Assembly (NCBI RefSeq): GCF_019469425.1
Contig: NZ_CP048272.1
Span: 1,116,001 to 1,180,000, forward strand
Direction: 5' to 3'
Origin: Bifidobacterium asteroides
Lineage (GTDB): Bacteria; Actinomycetota; Actinomycetes; Actinomycetales; Bifidobacteriaceae
DNA length: 64,000 nucleotides
The notes below the pieces were generated by a model. The model saw nothing but the letters and a program-made list of their open reading frames with translations, was not told the origin of the DNA and searched no databases. Positions 11,049-19,249 of this stretch are shown here, piece by piece. Made by a program: the position numbers and the translations under genes. Within the stretch, counting starts at the first letter, position 1, and every line of letters begins with the position of its first letter.

Positions 11049-12033
11049 GCCCGTCACCTCCCTTGTTCTTGGATGCCTGGGCCAGGATGAAGTCCGGCAG
11101 GTCGTGCATCCGAGAAAGATCCAGATCCTCGAGGAAAATCGGCTGGAGCATGTGCCAGTCCTCGGGATGCTCACGAATGCCCTGGGCCCACTGATCCACC
11201 CAGGCCTGTGTCAGAGAGTTGATCGCCTGCTCCCGGGGCATGTCCAAGTAGGGCTCTATGGCGATGGGCCCGTCCACCTGGCATATATAGCCATAGGGGG
11301 ACTTGGCCTGCCGACGACGCTCCCTCGTCAGCCTTTCCCTGTGCATGTTGACGGTATACAGGGGCAGACGGGCGTCCAAGGCAATGACGGCAGGACCTGC
11401 GGCCACGCGAATCCAGGAGTCGAAGGCCTTGGCGAAGACGCCTCGGCGGCTCAGATCACGGTCGGCCAGCAGGGGCACCACCTGGTCCGGCTCCCGCAGC
11501 ACGGTTGTCAGACGACCGGTGATGTCCGGCTCGCCGGTCAGCAGGATGTTCATGCCCAAGCGGCGACGGATGTCTGCGAAGGTGTTCAACATCTCCTGGT
11601 CCCGCAGTCGCTCGGCAACCGTGGTGACCTGGCCGACCGTGGAGCTGGCCCAGAATCCGGCATAGTCCCAGTTGCCCTGGTGGCCCATGCCGATGGGCAG
11701 GGAGCACAGGCCGATGTCGCGCTTGGCCGGATCAGGATATGCGCTGCCGCCCCCGTGTATGCGTGCCAGCAATTGCTCCTTGGTGCGGGCACCCACTGTC
11801 AGGGCCTCGACAAAGTAGACGAAGTAGGAGCGCATGCCCTGGCGCGAGGTGTGCCGCAGGCTACGACGGTCGGCCTCTGGCATGACATGGGCCAGATTGC
11901 GCTCCAGCTGTCTGACGCCGCCCATCCGCAATAGCCAGCAGAGGTCGGCTGCTGCCAAGAAGAGGCCGCGCACCAGCCGCTCGGGCACCAGACGCGCGTG
12001 CTGCGCCAGAAAGATGAGCAGTCGGTCCGGCAT
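11023..12033 (-). CDS. LpxL/HtrB-family acyltransferase, PatA-like (PIM acyltransferase)
   Basis: A 336-aa membrane-associated lysophospholipid acyltransferase-like protein. In mycobacteria the homologue PatA acylates the mannose of PIM1/PIM2. The HxxxxD-type active site appears as GHQGNWDYAG (about residue 115-125), followed by the RLRD..M segment and the LLADRDLS motif of the family. It lies between the CDP-alcohol transferase and pimA, the same order as the mycobacterial pgsA1-patA-pimA cluster, which supports the PIM assignment. Substrate specificity cannot be read from sequence. Confidence 0.82.
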   Translation of the reverse strand: MPDRLLIFLAQHARLVPERLVRGLFLAAADLCWLLRMGGVRQLERNLAHVMPEADRRSLRHTSRQGMRSYFVYFVEALTVGARTKEQLLARIHGGGSAYPDPAKRDIGLCSLPIGMGHQGNWDYAGFWASSTVGQVTTVAERLRDQEMLNTFADIRRRLGMNILLTGEPDITGRLTTVLREPDQVVPLLADRDLSRRGVFAKAFDSWIRVAAGPAVIALDARLPLYTVNMHRERLTRERRRQAKSPYGYICQVDGPIAIEPYLDMPREQAINSLTQAWVDQWAQGIREHPEDWHMLQPIFLEDLDLSRMHDLPDFILAQASKNKGGDGHEGTRTKT

Positions 12034-12037
12034 AGGC

Positions 12038-12712
12038 TCACTCGTGGTTGGGGTTGGCGGGCTGTGGGTTGCGGCTCATGTCCTTGCCGACGTGGCTGAT
12101 CCGCTGCCAGACGGTGACGATGCCCAACAAGGCCAGCAGGACCAGGAAGCAGCTGAGCACGGCTAGGGGCAGCCCGGCTCCAGTCAGGGCCATGCCAACC
12201 AGGATGATGACCAGCCGATCCGACCTGGTGGCAATGCCATTCTTAGCCTCGAACCCCTCGGCCTCGGCCCGGGCCCGGGCGTAGGAGGTGACGAAGGAGG
12301 TCATGATGGCGAAGAGCGCTGCAGCCATGCCAACCTGGGCCCAGATGTCTGGACCCTGGTGGCTGCCATCTGCCACCCAGGCCAGCTCGTGGCGGCGCAG
12401 GTAGATGATGACCCCGGTCAGGACGGCCCAGTCGGCTATCCGGTCAAGGGTGGAGTCCAGAAAGCCTCCGAACTGGGTGCCCCCGCCGGTCAGCGCGGCC
12501 ACGGAACCATCCAGGGAGTCGAAGGCCACCAGGATGGCCAGGACGATGGCCCCGGGCAGGAGCCAGCCGGTGAACCCGGTCACGATGGCGACCAAAGTGG
12601 TGCCTACGGCTCCGCTGATCGTGACACCGTTGGCACTCACGCCCAGACGAACCAGGCCGCGGGCGATGGGGGCGATGATGCGCTTCCAGGGGCGCCGTAG
12701 ATGCTCGAACAT
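12038..12712 (-). CDS. CDP-alcohol phosphatidyltransferase, probable phosphatidylinositol-phosphate synthase
   Basis: A 224-aa integral membrane enzyme with about six helices, predicted to join CDP-diacylglycerol to inositol-1-phosphate. The metal-binding signature D-x2-D-G-x2-A-R-x8-G-x3-D-x3-D is recognisable at D65, D68-G69, G82, D86 and D90. The usual Arg after Ala72 is Ala73 here. Position directly before the PatA-like and PimA genes favours the PI branch over phosphatidylglycerol or cardiolipin synthesis. It starts 3 nt after thrS ends, so it is probably co-transcribed. Confidence 0.82.
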   Translation of the reverse strand: MFEHLRRPWKRIIAPIARGLVRLGVSANGVTISGAVGTTLVAIVTGFTGWLLPGAIVLAILVAFDSLDGSVAALTGGGTQFGGFLDSTLDRIADWAVLTGVIIYLRRHELAWVADGSHQGPDIWAQVGMAAALFAIMTSFVTSYARARAEAEGFEAKNGIATRSDRLVIILVGMALTGAGLPLAVLSCFLVLLALLGIVTVWQRISHVGKDMSRNPQPANPNHE

Positions 12713-12715
12713 CGG

Positions 12716-14761
12716 TCAGTCCTGACTGCAGGAGGTGTTCGCTCGGAAGTCGTCTGCCGAGTTGATCTGAGCACGGACCTTGATGGCCTCGTTGATCCAG
12801 GCGCGGGCCTGCTCCACGGGCACGCCGTTGAGCTGACTGCCGTCGCGGAAACGGAAGGAGACCGCGTTCTTGGAGACATCCTCCTCGCCGGCGATCAGGA
12901 TGAAGGGGGCCTTGGACTTGGCCGCGTTGCGAATTTTCTTGCCGAAACGGTCGTCGGAGCGGTCGATCTCGCAACGGACCATGTCATCGCGCAGCTCGTC
13001 CAGCAGATGCTCCAAGTGGGGGGCGAATTCGTCGGCCACGGGCACGGCTTGCACCTGGACCGGGGCCAGCCAGGCTGGGAAGGCGCCGGCGTAGTGTTCC
13101 AGCAGGATGGCGAAGAAGCGCTCAATGGATCCGAAGAGGGCCCGGTGGATCATGACCGGCCGCTGGTGGGAGCCGTCGGCGGCGATGTACTCCAGCTGGA
13201 AGCGCTCGGGCAGGTTGAAGTCCAGCTGGATGGTGGAGACCTGCCAGGTGCGCCCGATGGCATCACGTGCCTGGACGGAGATCTTGGGCCCGTAGAAGGC
13301 GGCGCCCTCGGGGTCGTCAACCAGTTCCAGCCCGGAGTCCTTGGCCACCTCGGCCAGGGTGTTGGTGGCTTCCTCCCAGACCTCGTCGGATCCGACGAAC
13401 TTGTTGGGATCCTTGGTGGACAGCTCCAGGTAGAAGTCGTTGAGGCCGAAGTCCTTGAGCACCTTGAGTACGAACTGGAGCAGGTTGGTCAGCTCCCCCT
13501 TCATCTGGTCCCGGGTGCAGTAGATGTGGGAGTCGTCCTGGGTCAGGCCGCGCACACGGGTCAGGCCGTGGACTTCGCCGGACTTCTCGTAACGGTAGAC
13601 GGTGCCGAACTCGAACAACCGCAGGGGCAGCTCCTTGTAGGAGCGTTGGCGGGACTTGAAAATCAGGTTATGCATGGGGCAGTTCATGGGCTTCAGGTAG
13701 TAGTCGAAGCCCTGGCGGGTGACCTTGCCGTTGGAGTCCTTTTCCTCGTCCAGGTGCATGGGCGGGTACATGCCGTCCTTGTACCACTGCAGGTGGCCCG
13801 AGATCTCGTAGAGGTGGCCTTTGGTGATGTGCGGGGTCTGCACGAAGGAGTATCCGTTGCGCCGGTGCATCTGCCGGGAGTAGTCCTCCATGGCGTTGAT
13901 GACGGCTGCGCCCTTGGGGTGGAAGACTGGCAGGCCGGGGCCGATTTCATCCGGGAAGGAGAAGAGGTCCATTTCGGCCCCCAGCTTGCGGTGGTCGCGG
14001 CGTGCGGCCTCCTCCAGACGGGCGGTATAGGCCTTCATGTCGTCCTTATTGGCCCAGGCGGTGCCGTAGATGCGCTGAAGCATGGGGTTCTTCTCGTCCC
14101 CGCGCCAGTAGGCGGCGGCCGTGCGCATGAGCTTGAAGCAGCGGATGTAGCGGGTGTTGGGCAGGTGGGGGCCCCGGCAGAGATCCTTCCAGACCGTGTT
14201 GCCCTCGCGGTCCAGGTTGTCGTACATGGTCAGCTCGCCGCCTGTGGCCACCTCGGTGGCCTCTTCGCTGTTGATCTCGGCCTCCTTGGCACCGATCAGC
14301 TCCAGCTTGTAGGGCTGGTCGGCCTCCTCCTTGCGGGCCTCCTCCTCGGTGACGACGCGCCTGCGGAAGCTCTGGGAGGACTTGATGATCCGCCTCATCC
14401 GCTGTTCGATCTGCTTGAGGTCGTCGGGGGTGAAGGGCTTGTCCACGTCGAAGTCGTAGTAGAAACCATCCTTGATGACGGGGCCGATGCCCAGCTTGAC
14501 GTCCGGGCGGATCTCCTGGACGGCCTGGGCCATGACGTGGGTGGCCGAGTGCCGCATGATGGCCAGTCCCTGGTCGCTCTCCAGGGTGATGGGCTCGACC
14601 TTGTCGCCTTCGTGCAGAGGTGTGTAGAGGTCGCGTGGCTGCCCGTTGAGGTCGACGGCAATGATGTCCTTGTCGTCAGCAAAAAGCTGGACGCCAGTCT
14701 GATCCGCCGCCACCTCCTTCCGTTCGCCCTTGACGATGATGGAGATGCTCGACTGTGTCAT
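12716..14761 (-). CDS. thrS: Threonyl-tRNA synthetase
   Basis: A 681-aa class II synthetase that charges tRNA-Thr. It has an N-terminal TGS domain (residues 1-70), the SAD editing domain with [10 protein letters not shown] (about 85-95) and GF..D.., class II motif 2 around the FELGTVYRYE-like segment, and a C-terminal anticodon-binding domain ([12 protein letters not shown]). The ATG at 14761 has an AAGGAC site; the frame extends 17 codons further but without support. The 76-nt leader is far too short for a T-box riboswitch. A long open frame on the opposite strand is a GC-codon artefact. Confidence 0.95.
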   Translation of the reverse strand: MTQSSISIIVKGERKEVAADQTGVQLFADDKDIIAVDLNGQPRDLYTPLHEGDKVEPITLESDQGLAIMRHSATHVMAQAVQEIRPDVKLGIGPVIKDGFYYDFDVDKPFTPDDLKQIEQRMRRIIKSSQSFRRRVVTEEEARKEEADQPYKLELIGAKEAEINSEEATEVATGGELTMYDNLDREGNTVWKDLCRGPHLPNTRYIRCFKLMRTAAAYWRGDEKNPMLQRIYGTAWANKDDMKAYTARLEEAARRDHRKLGAEMDLFSFPDEIGPGLPVFHPKGAAVINAMEDYSRQMHRRNGYSFVQTPHITKGHLYEISGHLQWYKDGMYPPMHLDEEKDSNGKVTRQGFDYYLKPMNCPMHNLIFKSRQRSYKELPLRLFEFGTVYRYEKSGEVHGLTRVRGLTQDDSHIYCTRDQMKGELTNLLQFVLKVLKDFGLNDFYLELSTKDPNKFVGSDEVWEEATNTLAEVAKDSGLELVDDPEGAAFYGPKISVQARDAIGRTWQVSTIQLDFNLPERFQLEYIAADGSHQRPVMIHRALFGSIERFFAILLEHYAGAFPAWLAPVQVQAVPVADEFAPHLEHLLDELRDDMVRCEIDRSDDRFGKKIRNAAKSKAPFILIAGEEDVSKNAVSFRFRDGSQLNGVPVEQARAWINEAIKVRAQINSADDFRANTSCSQD

Positions 14762-14837
14762 GAATGCCGTCCTTGCTATCGGAGCCCGCGTTACAGGGTG
14801 CAGGCTGGACATGGTTATCGAGCCACAGCCTAAGTCG

Positions 14838-15668
14838 TCACTCAGACAAGGAGGGGCCTTTGTTGCCCATGGAACGCAGGTAGTCCTCGGCTTCCCGGAT
14901 CAGCTCTTCGGCGGCCGGCTCGTCCATATGGGCCTGGTCGGCATCAATCTCCAGACGGTGGACGTAGTTGGCCAGGTCGTCATTGCAGCGCAACAGCATT
15001 CCGGCCTGGGCCTTCCACTCGGCTGCCTTGCGGGGCAGCTCCCCCTCGTCAAGGTGGACCCCAAGCATGGCCGAGAGTCTTTGCAGCAGCTGCAAGGTAC
15101 CCTGGGCGCACTCGTCGCTGCCCAGATACTGTGGCACAGATACCCATATAGACTCGGTGCTGTAGCCGTCCTGGGTGGCAAGAGCATCCAGGACGGTGGG
15201 GATGCCTATTGGGCCGGAGTGGCCGTCGGTGTCGGTCTTCGGCTGGTCGCCAGCCAGATCGTCGATGGGCAGGGGCCTGGTATGGGGGCAGTCGGCGAAC
15301 ATGGCACCCAGGGTGATGATGGCCTCCGCCTCATCGTCTTCGGCCCAATGAATGCTGCGCCGGCAGAAGTCGCTCCAGTGGTAGTTGGGCTCCGGGCCCA
15401 TCTCCAGCAGGAGGGTGTGGGTGTCATCAATCTGCACACGGTAGATCTTGGTGGAGGGCCAGATAATCCGCCGCCTACCCTGCACATGGCAGAGCATGGG
15501 CCTTGACATCTGGTAGTCGTAGAACCCGTCGCCCGGAATGCTGCCGATCTCGTGGGACTCGTAGACGTTCAACAGGTGGCGGATGACGTTGGTCGAGGCT
15601 GAGCACGCATCGTTCCAGCCATCGAAGGCGGCCACCATGGTGCTGTGCTGCCTGGCTTCTTCACTCAT
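14838..15668 (-). CDS. PAC2 (proteasome-assembly-chaperone-like) family protein
   Basis: A 276-aa soluble protein with the PAC2 opening '[14 protein letters not shown]' and the segment '[13 protein letters not shown]'. Actinobacterial PAC2 proteins are widespread and not biochemically defined; the name comes from distant similarity to the eukaryotic 20S assembly chaperone. No proteasome genes are in the window. It heads the long minus-strand run and is divergent from the tRNA cluster, with the intergenic region holding the tRNA promoter on the plus strand. The start at 15668 or a GTG at 15677 are both possible. Confidence 0.78.
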   Translation of the reverse strand: MSEEARQHSTMVAAFDGWNDACSASTNVIRHLLNVYESHEIGSIPGDGFYDYQMSRPMLCHVQGRRRIIWPSTKIYRVQIDDTHTLLLEMGPEPNYHWSDFCRRSIHWAEDDEAEAIITLGAMFADCPHTRPLPIDDLAGDQPKTDTDGHSGPIGIPTVLDALATQDGYSTESIWVSVPQYLGSDECAQGTLQLLQRLSAMLGVHLDEGELPRKAAEWKAQAGMLLRCNDDLANYVHRLEIDADQAHMDEPAAEELIREAEDYLRSMGNKGPSLSE

Positions 15669-15755
15669 ACCTCTCACCCTACCGGTAGGAAGCCTTGTAT
15701 TTCGCGGCTTTGCCGTCAGCGGAGGGTGGCTCTATGACGCGGCGACACGCGCTCT

Positions 15756-15784
15756 TTGCCAAGTGCGAGGGTCTACGCTACAGT
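15756..15784 (+). promoter_or_regulatory. Sigma70-type promoter of the tRNA cluster
   Basis: TTGCCA (15756-15761) and TACAGT (15779-15784) are separated by exactly 17 nt, close to the housekeeping consensus. The first tRNA begins 46 nt after the -10 box. No gene intervenes. Confidence 0.7.
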
Positions 15785-15830
15785 AGTGCAACGTGCTTCG
15801 GCAGTCACCGCTAGGGTGAAAGTTGAATGT

Positions 15831-15903
15831 GCGGGCATAGCTTAGTTGGTAAAGCGCGACCTTGCCAAGGTCGAGACCGCGGGTCCGAGTCCCGTTGCCC
15901 GCT
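15831..15903 (+). tRNA. tRNA-Gly (anticodon GCC)
   Basis: Full cloverleaf of 73 nt: acceptor GCGGGCA pairs with TGCCCGC, the anticodon stem CGACC/GGTCG encloses loop TTGCCAA with anticodon GCC, and the T-loop reads GGTCCGAGTCC. The 3' CCA is not encoded. It is the first of four tRNAs behind one promoter. Confidence 0.95.
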
Positions 15904-15930
15904 CGAGGTTTCGAGCAGTTTAACCAATAC

Positions 15931-16001
15931 GGTGGGTTAGCCAAGCGGTTAGGCAGCGGCCTGCAAAGCCGTATAGACGAGTTCGACTCTCGTACCCACC
16001 T
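15931..16001 (+). tRNA. tRNA-Cys (anticodon GCA)
   Basis: Full cloverleaf of 71 nt: acceptor GGTGGGT pairs with ACCCACC, the anticodon loop is CTGCAAA with anticodon GCA, and the T-loop contains GTTCGACTC. It lies 27 nt after tRNA-Gly. Confidence 0.95.
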
Positions 16002-16022
16002 CTCTCGAAACGAGAATGACCC

Positions 16023-16094
16023 GGGCGGTTGGCGCAGAGGTAGCGCACTTCCCTGACACGGAAGGGGTCACTGGTTCGAATCCAGTATCGCCCA
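16023..16094 (+). tRNA. tRNA-Val (anticodon GAC)
   Basis: Full cloverleaf of 72 nt: acceptor GGGCGGT pairs with ATCGCCC (one G-U pair), the anticodon stem CTTCC/GGAAG encloses CTGACAC with anticodon GAC, and the T-loop is GGTTCGAATCC. Confidence 0.95.
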
Positions 16095-16125
16095 CGAGGA
16101 TCACTTCGGTGGTCTTTCCCAATCC

Positions 16126-16198
16126 GGGCGATTGGCGCAGCGGCTAGCGCACTTCGTTCACACCGAAGGGGTCGCAGGTTCGATTCCTGCATCGCCCA
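16126..16198 (+). tRNA. tRNA-Val (anticodon CAC)
   Basis: Full cloverleaf of 73 nt: acceptor GGGCGAT pairs with ATCGCCC, the anticodon stem CTTCG/CGAAG encloses TTCACAC with anticodon CAC, and the T-loop is GGTTCGATTCC. It is close in sequence to the preceding tRNA-Val and probably arose by tandem duplication. No clear terminator follows. Confidence 0.95.
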
Positions 16199-16505
16199 CC
16201 TGGATGCATAGTTTCTCCCCCATCTTCTCTCTGAAAATCCATTAGTAGGCAGGGATGTTTGATCCGCTTTTTGTCCTATCGGGCTCTTCTGGTCATGGGC
16301 TTTTTGGCTAATAATTTATTTGTGGTGGTTCAAACCGGTTTTCTCAATGCCGCGGCACGGCTTTGGCCCCCTGTCTTGGGCGTCTCCCATCGACGGACAT
16401 CCGATATTCCCCTGTTTGAACCAGATCGTGCGCTCTATTTCCTGACTGCTGCGAGTTCGGACGATGAACATCATTCGTATTAGGTTCAGACTTTGAACCG
16501 AACGC
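16199..16505. other. Intergenic stretch without a supported gene
   Basis: About 300 nt after the tRNA cluster, with lower GC content than its surroundings in the first half. A 74-codon frame from a TTG at 16259 is open and has a hydrophobic start, but I see no convincing binding site or family resemblance, so I do not call it. Confidence 0.5.
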
Positions 16506-16534
16506 TTGGCATGTCCGTGGCTTTGTGATAATTT
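16506..16534 (+). promoter_or_regulatory. Putative promoter of the small transcription unit
   Basis: TTGGCA (16506-16511) is followed by a TGTGATAATTT region (16524-16534) that offers a -10 box at 15-17 nt spacing, with an extended TGn element. Transcription would start near 16540, just before a perfect hairpin. Confidence 0.55.
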
Positions 16535-16544
16535 ACTCTTATCT

Positions 16545-16562
16545 GCAGGTCGGGGGACCTGC
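16545..16562 (+). promoter_or_regulatory. Perfect 5' hairpin in the leader of the small transcript
   Basis: GCAGGTC (16545-16551) and GACCTGC (16556-16562) form a 7-bp GC-rich stem with a GGGG loop. It lies a few nt from the predicted transcription start and 8 nt before an AGGAG ribosome binding site, so it may stabilise the mRNA 5' end or limit initiation. Confidence 0.55.
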
Positions 16563-16583
16563 CAGAAACAGGAGTAACCCGAG

Positions 16584-16601
16584 GTGTCCTTAACGAGGTG
16601 A
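16584..16601 (+). CDS. Putative 5-codon leader peptide
   Basis: A GTG-started frame encoding Met-Ser-Leu-Thr-Arg then TGA. An AGGAG box (16570-16574) lies 9 nt upstream, the best ribosome binding site in this unit. Its TGA stop overlaps the GTG start of the next frame in a GTGA arrangement. This is the classic geometry of translational coupling. Function inferred only from geometry. Confidence 0.35.
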   Translation: MSLTR

Positions 16602-16777
16602 TAGCATGCAGAAAGGCCGGGGCCTATGAGGGCAAGTCGTTGCCGTGGCTGAATCTGTCATTCCCCCCACAGCTTGAGGAAACCGTGGACTCTTTGTTCT
16701 ACCTATGTGATACTTGCGTGGCCCGCGTGTCGGGTCGCGTTCCGGTTGTCGTGCAATTCACGGCGGCCGTGATGTAA
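16598..16777 (+). CDS. Unrecognised 59-aa protein in a stand-alone transcription unit
   Basis: A 59-codon frame starting at GTG 16598 and ending TAA four nt before a strong terminator. The product starts MIACRKAGAYEGK, contains LPWLNLSFPPQLEETVD, three cysteines (C4, C37, C40, the last two as CDTC) and a hydrophobic end (VPVVVQFTAAVM). I do not recognise a family. It is preceded by its own promoter and hairpin and by the 5-codon leader whose stop overlaps its start. Its codons are G/C-ending at roughly the local rate. The alternative is that the transcript is a non-coding RNA and the frame is chance. Confidence 0.4.
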   Translation: MIACRKAGAYEGKSLPWLNLSFPPQLEETVDSLFYLCDTCVARVSGRVPVVVQFTAAVM

Positions 16778-16781
16778 AGCT

Positions 16782-16830
16782 CCCCCGGCGGCGCAGAATT
16801 ATACCCCCCTCTCCTGCCGCCGGGGGTTTT
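16782..16830 (+). terminator. Strong Rho-independent terminator
   Basis: CCCCCGGCGGC (16782-16792) pairs perfectly with GCCGCCGGGGG (16816-16826), followed by TTTT. The 23-nt loop is A/T and C-rich. It closes the small plus-strand unit. The next gene lies on the minus strand and ends at 16852, so the hairpin may also act for that side. Confidence 0.85.
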
Positions 16831-16851
16831 ACTTATTAGCTGTTTTGGTCC

Positions 16852-17505
16852 CTATTTCAAGGCCTGCAAGTACCGGTAGAGGGTGGGAATGGATATCCTG
16901 AGTTCGGGTGCCACAATTCCTACCGCGCCCTTGATCAGGAAAATGCCTCGGTCCTTGATGTTGCTGATGATGTTCAGCCTGTCCTGTTTGGTCAGCTTAT
17001 CCATGGGAATGTTGAACTGGCGGACCGCCTCCCTGGTGATCCTGCGGATGTTCTCCTGAGGCTCTTCAGTCATGTGGCTGCGGGAGGCTTCTGTGGAGAT
17101 CTGCACATCGTCGGAGTCGGTTTCGGTCAGAGTCTGCAGCACATGGGCCGCCTGCTGCAGCTCGGTGATGTTGATGCTGATGCAGAGCAGGCCGATGACG
17201 GTTTGCTGCCTGTCGTGTATCAGGTATGAGGAGACGCGGAACTCGTGCATGTTCAGGCGGCGCCCGCGGTAGTCGGAGACGAAGTCGGCCCCATCACGTT
17301 CGGCCCGCATGGCCAGTTGGCGGGTCTGGTTGGTCACGGTGTCGCCCAGGGTGCGTCCGGAAAGCTGACCATTGCGAATAAACACTATGGTATTCTCGAG
17401 GCGAGTGATGTCATGCACGGCGATCTCGGCCATGGGGCCGAAGGAATCGGCCATGAATTCTGCAAGGGGAAAAATCTCTTCAAGGTTGTCAACTGTGAAA
17501 TGCAT
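16852..17505 (-). CDS. YheO-type transcriptional regulator (PAS_6 + HTH_22)
   Basis: A 217-aa regulator. The N-terminal half is the YheO-like PAS domain (IAVHDITRLENTIVFIRNG, then L..G..VT, and LLCISINIT at about 108-116). The C-terminal half is the helix-turn-helix that reads 'FLIKGAVGIVAPELRIS.PTLYRYL' at residues 190-215. The family is common in Proteobacteria and Firmicutes, and its ligands are unknown. The ATG has a GAGGATC site. It is monocistronic and convergent with the small plus-strand unit, and nothing adjacent suggests a target. Confidence 0.85.
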   Translation of the reverse strand: MHFTVDNLEEIFPLAEFMADSFGPMAEIAVHDITRLENTIVFIRNGQLSGRTLGDTVTNQTRQLAMRAERDGADFVSDYRGRRLNMHEFRVSSYLIHDRQQTVIGLLCISINITELQQAAHVLQTLTETDSDDVQISTEASRSHMTEEPQENIRRITREAVRQFNIPMDKLTKQDRLNIISNIKDRGIFLIKGAVGIVAPELRISIPTLYRYLQALK

Positions 17506-18228
17506 GGCTGATCCTCAACATCCTAACAGGGCGGTTTGTAGCCGCCGGTTGGTGCTGCGGGAAGCGAAAGGCTTGGGAGGGAGTGATATGTTCCATTACT
17601 TCTATACCTGCCAGACGGCTTCCTCTAGTTCCGTATACTAGACCTTCTCTTTTGCACTTCGGCTCCCGGTCCGCCGTCCATGGCCCAGCTGATCCACGGG
17701 GGTAACCAAGCGCCGAGGGATTTTCATGTTAACGCAAGATGATGGTTAAAAGCTGCTTTTGCTGCCCGGCTGGTCGTCCGGGGCGGGTGCCCTTTATGAC
17801 CGATATTCCTGAATCGGGCATGTGGAGTAAGCACAGATTCCCAAAAATCCCGGGAAAGTCAATGATTCCGGAAGCTGATTGCTGGTCCTCGTTATGGATT
17901 TCAGGCAGGATGTGAACTCAATGTGAGCCTGATCACGTGTGTCGATGTCAGAAGGCCCTGAAGCCTGCCATGCCCTGGATGGCCTTGTTTGCCATTTACT
18001 ATGAGGAGGGGCATCAGCACCAGTGCCGTCATGAGCTATTACAGGCCAAACCTATATGGCACAACCGTTGCAAATCTCCCAGAAAAAATCGGGATCCCCG
18101 TTGGCCGCGCAATGCATGCAGGTCTGTGTGCTGACTCCACTGCCGCGAAACCACGGGCAGTACATGAAAGAATGCTGTCACGCGGCATTGGGATCGTCTG
18201 ATCCTCGGCGAAGTTCTTCATCAGGGGG
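17506..18228. other. 723-nt gene-poor region
   Basis: No convincing gene on either strand. It holds a C/G-rich structured-looking segment at about 17665-17850 and an open frame of about 66 codons (ATG 18001 to TGA 18201, ending RAVHERMLSRGIGIV). That frame lacks a well-placed binding site and resembles no family I know; it could be the tail of a decayed gene. The interval carries the upstream region of the YheO-type regulator and the downstream region of uppP. Confidence 0.5.
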
Positions 18229-19104
18229 TCAGCTGGCTGCAACGCCGCCCACGGCAGGCAGGGCGCCGACCATGAGCATGATGGCCACGAAGATTGCCAG
18301 GCCGATTCGGTAGATGACAAATCCCCGGTAGGAGAAGCGTGAAACGATCTTCAAAAAGGCGATGATAACGATGTAGCCCAACAGAAAGCTGACCACGGTG
18401 GCGCAGATGGTGGCCCCCCAGCCGGGGAAAGCAGCATCTGCATTGATGTTTTTCAAGGACTTGACCGTCTCTAGGATTCCGGCGCCGAAGACAGCGGGAA
18501 TGGCCATGAGGAAGCTGACCCGGGTTGCGGCCTCGCGGGTATAGCCCAAGCCGCGGCCGAAGGTCATGGTGCCGCCCGAACGGGATACGCCGGGGATCAG
18601 GGCCAGCATTTGCCCGATGCCGAAGAGCAGGGCATCACGGGCGTTCATCTGCCGGATCTCCTTGGTCTGACGGCCATGGCGGTCGAAGTAGTCCAGCAGC
18701 AGGCCAAAGACGATCAGTACCACCACGGTAATCCAGAGATTGCGCAGCTTGGTCTCGATTATCTTCTGGAAGAGCAGTCCCGCCACGACGATGGGCAGGG
18801 TTCCCAGAATGATGTACCAGCCCAATGCTGCGTCATGGTCCTTGGAGCCCATCCGCTCCCGCCAGGAGGAGCCGTCCTTGCCAGCCAGGCAACGGAACCA
18901 GTGGGTCAATATGCGGACAATGTCATGCCGAAAGTAGAGCAGAACCGCCAGCTCGGTGCCGAATTGAATGATGGCTGTGAAGGCCGCGCCCGGGTCCTGG
19001 CCCAGCAGGCCGCCCACGATGCGGATATGGGCGCTGGATGAGACGGGAAAATACTCCGTCAGGGCCTGCACCAGGCCGAACAGAATGGCTTCGAAGAAAT
19101 TCAT
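18229..19104 (-). CDS. uppP: Undecaprenyl-diphosphatase (bacitracin resistance protein)
   Basis: An integral membrane phosphatase that recycles undecaprenyl pyrophosphate for peptidoglycan synthesis. The 291-aa protein has about eight helices and both signature regions: the Glu-rich first motif (ALTEYFPVSSSAHI, about residues 14-27) and the second phosphatase motif (PGVSRSGGTMT, about 168-178, with the catalytic serine/arginine). Length and order are typical. No obvious terminator follows. Confidence 0.94.
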   Translation of the reverse strand: MNFFEAILFGLVQALTEYFPVSSSAHIRIVGGLLGQDPGAAFTAIIQFGTELAVLLYFRHDIVRILTHWFRCLAGKDGSSWRERMGSKDHDAALGWYIILGTLPIVVAGLLFQKIIETKLRNLWITVVVLIVFGLLLDYFDRHGRQTKEIRQMNARDALLFGIGQMLALIPGVSRSGGTMTFGRGLGYTREAATRVSFLMAIPAVFGAGILETVKSLKNINADAAFPGWGATICATVVSFLLGYIVIIAFLKIVSRFSYRGFVIYRIGLAIFVAIMLMVGALPAVGGVAAS

Positions 19105-19249
19105 GGACCCCTCTTGCTATGTCGGACAACAATGGCAAGCATAGCCACCGCGCAGGGCAGGAAGAGCCAAGGGGCGGGCATGTCTCGCAGAATGCCCACA
19201 ATGGATCTTGTCGGAATCGACGACTCGACGATTAGGGGTGTGGATCATC

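Noticed and set aside
12701-14833. A 710-codon open frame on the plus strand opposite thrS
   Set aside because: It mirrors thrS codon for codon, has a repetitive Gly/Val/Leu/His-rich composition without domains, and arises from GC-rich third positions.
14762-14837. T-box riboswitch upstream of thrS
   Set aside because: Only 76 nt lie between the genes and no T-box core sequence or terminator/antiterminator pair is present.
16259-16483. A 74-codon frame with a hydrophobic start after the tRNA cluster
   Set aside because: TTG start without a well-spaced binding site, Arg/His-rich end, no family resemblance.
17665-17850. Riboswitch-like sequence with a CGGGGGTAACC segment, recalling ydaO (c-di-AMP) leaders
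   Set aside because: The partner elements (GGGTGAATC and a matching 3' domain) are not found, and no suitable gene follows on the plus strand. An Infernal scan could settle it.
18001-18201. Open frame possibly derived from a transposase or integrase end
   Set aside because: No catalytic motif, inverted repeats or target duplication seen; similarity is only impressionistic.
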